From an uncultured Verrucomicrobiota bacterium (GTDB taxonomy: Bacteria > Verrucomicrobiota > Verrucomicrobiia > Opitutales > Opitutaceae): a stretch of DNA of 64,000 nucleotides. Below, piece by piece: positions 62,623-64,000 of this stretch. The first letter of the stretch is position 1, and each line of letters starts with the position of its first letter. The position numbers and the translations under genes are program-made. Below the pieces are notes generated by a model. That model did no database searches. It was not told the origin of the DNA and was given only the letters and a program-made list of their open reading frames with translations. The DNA lies in assembly GCA_903898675.1 (NCBI GenBank), contig CAIUGM010000001.1, forward strand, positions 1-64,000. The letters are read 5' to 3'.

Positions 62623-63425
62623 TGGCCGAACAATTCCTTGAAGAAGATCTTCATGTGCGACCACGAGCGCTGGTCGGCGGCGGCATTGTAGCCAATCTTG
62701 CCGGTCAGGCCGTTGGCGGCGGCAAACTTGTCCGCCTCGGGATTGGTGAACGCGTGCACGGCGCCCGCGTAGCTGACCAACTGATAGTCAAACTTGCCGT
62801 CGTTCATGGCCTTGGTGAAGGCCGCGACATCGGCCGGCCCGACCATCGGGTCAACGGCGCCGGTGCACACGAGGATCTTGGCCATGTTTTTCGCCGCCGC
62901 GTCGGCCGGCACGGGAATCAGCCCGCCATGAAAACTCACGATGCCCGCCAGCGGCGCCCCGCTGTAGGCCAGCGCCTGCACGGTCGAGCCGCCGAAGCAG
63001 TAACCGATGGCCGCCACCTTCGCTGGGTCGACGAGACCCGTGGCGAGCAGCTGGTCGAGCCCCGCATGCGCGCGCTCCGCCATCAGCGGCTTGCCGTAAA
63101 ATTGCCCGGCGAGTTCGCCGGCCTTCTTCCCGTCGGTGGTCACGACCCCGGCGCCGTACATGTCGACGGCAAACGCCACGTAGCCGAGTTGCGCGAGCTG
63201 CTCGGCCCGGCCCTTGGCGTAACCGTTCAGGCCCCACCACTCGGGCACCACCAGCACGCCCGGTGTTTTTCCGCCGGCCACGACCTTCGCGTCGTCATAG
63301 GCGAGGTAACCCTCGAGCTTCACCCCGCCTTGCTCGTAGGCCACCGGCTTGGTGACCAGTGTTGCGCTCATGGATACGGTCGCGGCCAGCACGAGGCCGG
63401 CCAGAAGGGATTGGGATAGTTTCAT
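62619..63425 (-). CDS. Exported dienelactone hydrolase-family protein
   Basis: A 268-aa alpha/beta hydrolase with a Sec signal (1-21). The catalytic triad is Cys143 (AIGYCFGGSTVQ), Asp192 (GAVDPMVGPADV) and His224 (AGAVHAFTNPEAD), the Cys-Asp-His set of dienelactone hydrolases. LVVPEWWGLNGYAKGRAEQL supplies the oxyanion region. Substrate unknown; may hydrolyse lactones or esters in the periplasm. It is coupled to the ArsC-like gene by 4 overlapping bases. Confidence 0.87.
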   Translation of the reverse strand: MKLSQSLLAGLVLAATVSMSATLVTKPVAYEQGGVKLEGYLAYDDAKVVAGGKTPGVLVVPEWWGLNGYAKGRAEQLAQLGYVAFAVDMYGAGVVTTDGKKAGELAGQFYGKPLMAERAHAGLDQLLATGLVDPAKVAAIGYCFGGSTVQALAYSGAPLAGIVSFHGGLIPVPADAAAKNMAKILVCTGAVDPMVGPADVAAFTKAMNDGKFDYQLVSYAGAVHAFTNPEADKFAAANGLTGKIGYNAAADQRSWSHMKIFFKELFGQ

Positions 63426-63474
63426 CCCGGCAGCCTAGTCAGCGGCGGGGAAAAAACAACCCGGCCGGCCAGAT

Positions 63475-64000
63475 TTATGGCCGGGTGCCCAGCCAGCGCT
63501 CCATGCAGGCCCGCAGTTCGGTCTGCCGCACCGGCTTCCCCAGGAAATCGTCCATCCCGGCCTCCTCGCTGGCCAGGCGGTTCTCCGGCCGGATATTCGC
63601 CGTCAGGGCGATGATGGGCAGCGGCCGGCCTTCCAGCCGGCGGCGAATGCGGCGCGCCGTCTCGAATCCGTCAATGCCCGGCAGGTGCAGATCCATGATC
63701 ACCGCCGCCCACGACTGCTTGCAGGCGAGCTCCACCCCCTCCGCGCCATTGTCGACCATGACCGGGTCCAGGCCCAGTTTCCGCAAAAACATCTCGATCA
63801 CGCGCTGGTTGCCCCAGTCGTCCTCCACCACCAGCACCCGGCCCCGGAGCGGAACCGGCGCTTCCGCCGGCGGGACGTTCGCCAGCCGCGGCCGGTCGGT
63901 GATGGGCAGCGGAAGGTCGAAGGAAAAAACCGCGCCCTGCCCGGGCACGCTCCGCACCCTGATCTCCCCGCCCATGCGCCGCACCAGGCTCTGGGAGATC
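63475..64000 (-). CDS. Hybrid sensor histidine kinase, C-terminal part (runs off the window)
   Basis: The visible 3' part, about 175 codons, starts at the window edge inside an HATPase domain (ISQSLVRRMGGEIRVRSVPGQGAVFSFDLPL). It is followed by a receiver: VLVVEDDWGNQRVIEMFLRKLG, VIMDLHLPGIDGFETARRI with the phospho-acceptor Asp, and LGKPVRQTELRACMERWL. The reading frame continues beyond 64000, so start and sensor domains are unknown. Confidence 0.85.
   Translation of the reverse strand, partial: ISQSLVRRMGGEIRVRSVPGQGAVFSFDLPLPITDRPRLANVPPAEAPVPLRGRVLVVEDDWGNQRVIEMFLRKLGLDPVMVDNGAEGVELACKQSWAAVIMDLHLPGIDGFETARRIRRRLEGRPLPIIALTANIRPENRLASEEAGMDDFLGKPVRQTELRACMERWLGTRP

Overview
The window is high-GC, densely coding DNA whose gene content best fits a Verrucomicrobiota bacterium, most likely of the Opitutaceae. 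The main evidence is the run of Tat-exported Gfo/Idh/MocA oxidoreductases beside a DUF1080 (3-keto-disaccharide hydrolase) domain. Supporting evidence is a single-chain glycine dehydrogenase, DapL-type lysine synthesis, KdsB and a TonB receptor (so a Gram-negative envelope), and many short palindromic repeats between genes. The assignment is inferred from family content, not from a marker gene.

Layout. 1-6.0 kb: a + strand cluster of exported proteins that looks like a 3-keto-glycoside catabolic unit (two Tat oxidoreductases, a sugar-isomerase/DUF1080 fusion, a DoxX-like membrane protein, a discoidin-like protein). 6.1-9.3 kb: a glycosylation-type operon (Agl23-like membrane protein, ApbE, GT2 glycosyltransferase), followed by xylulokinase. 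10.9-11.8 kb: three copies of a ~100 bp repeat around a GIY-YIG protein, ending against tRNA-Val(CAC). 11.8-15.1 kb: hybrid histidine kinase and endonuclease III. 15.3-19.1 kb: gcvP and an FAH-family enzyme. 19.3-27.0 kb: minus-strand transport and vitamin genes (NCS2/AzgA-like permease, Rieske oxygenase, OPT transporter, PanE-like reductase, panC). 27.2-28.4 kb: dapL. 28.5-32.4 kb: an Mla-type lipid transport operon (STAS-MlaE, MlaF, MlaD, PqiC-like lipoprotein). 32.5-36.6 kb: HAD phosphatase, DUF1304, MaoC, recD2. 36.6-44.1 kb: adenylate cyclase/TPR protein, S9 peptidase, M16 peptidase. 44.2-46.1 kb: two head-to-head genes, each lacking its N-terminus, meeting at one junction. 46.2-48.8 kb: a TonB-dependent receptor behind a TPP riboswitch. 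49.1-64.0 kb: SIMPL protein, KamA, a large hybrid kinase, carA, a chemotaxis receptor, kdsB, HPr, TatD, a DUF4097 protein, an ArsC-like protein, a dienelactone hydrolase and the C-terminus of another hybrid kinase.

The most striking genome-level feature is a crowd of short palindromic or low-complexity repeats of at least eight families. Most lie between genes. Several, however, sit in frame inside conserved enzymes (recD2 twice, gcvP twice, tatD once), and one abuts a gene whose natural start codon appears to have become CTG. The clearest metabolic hypotheses are the exported 3-keto-sugar pathway and riboswitch-controlled thiamin uptake. No CRISPR array, rRNA, prophage or complete insertion sequence was seen. 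All functions are assigned by reading motifs; no database search was run.
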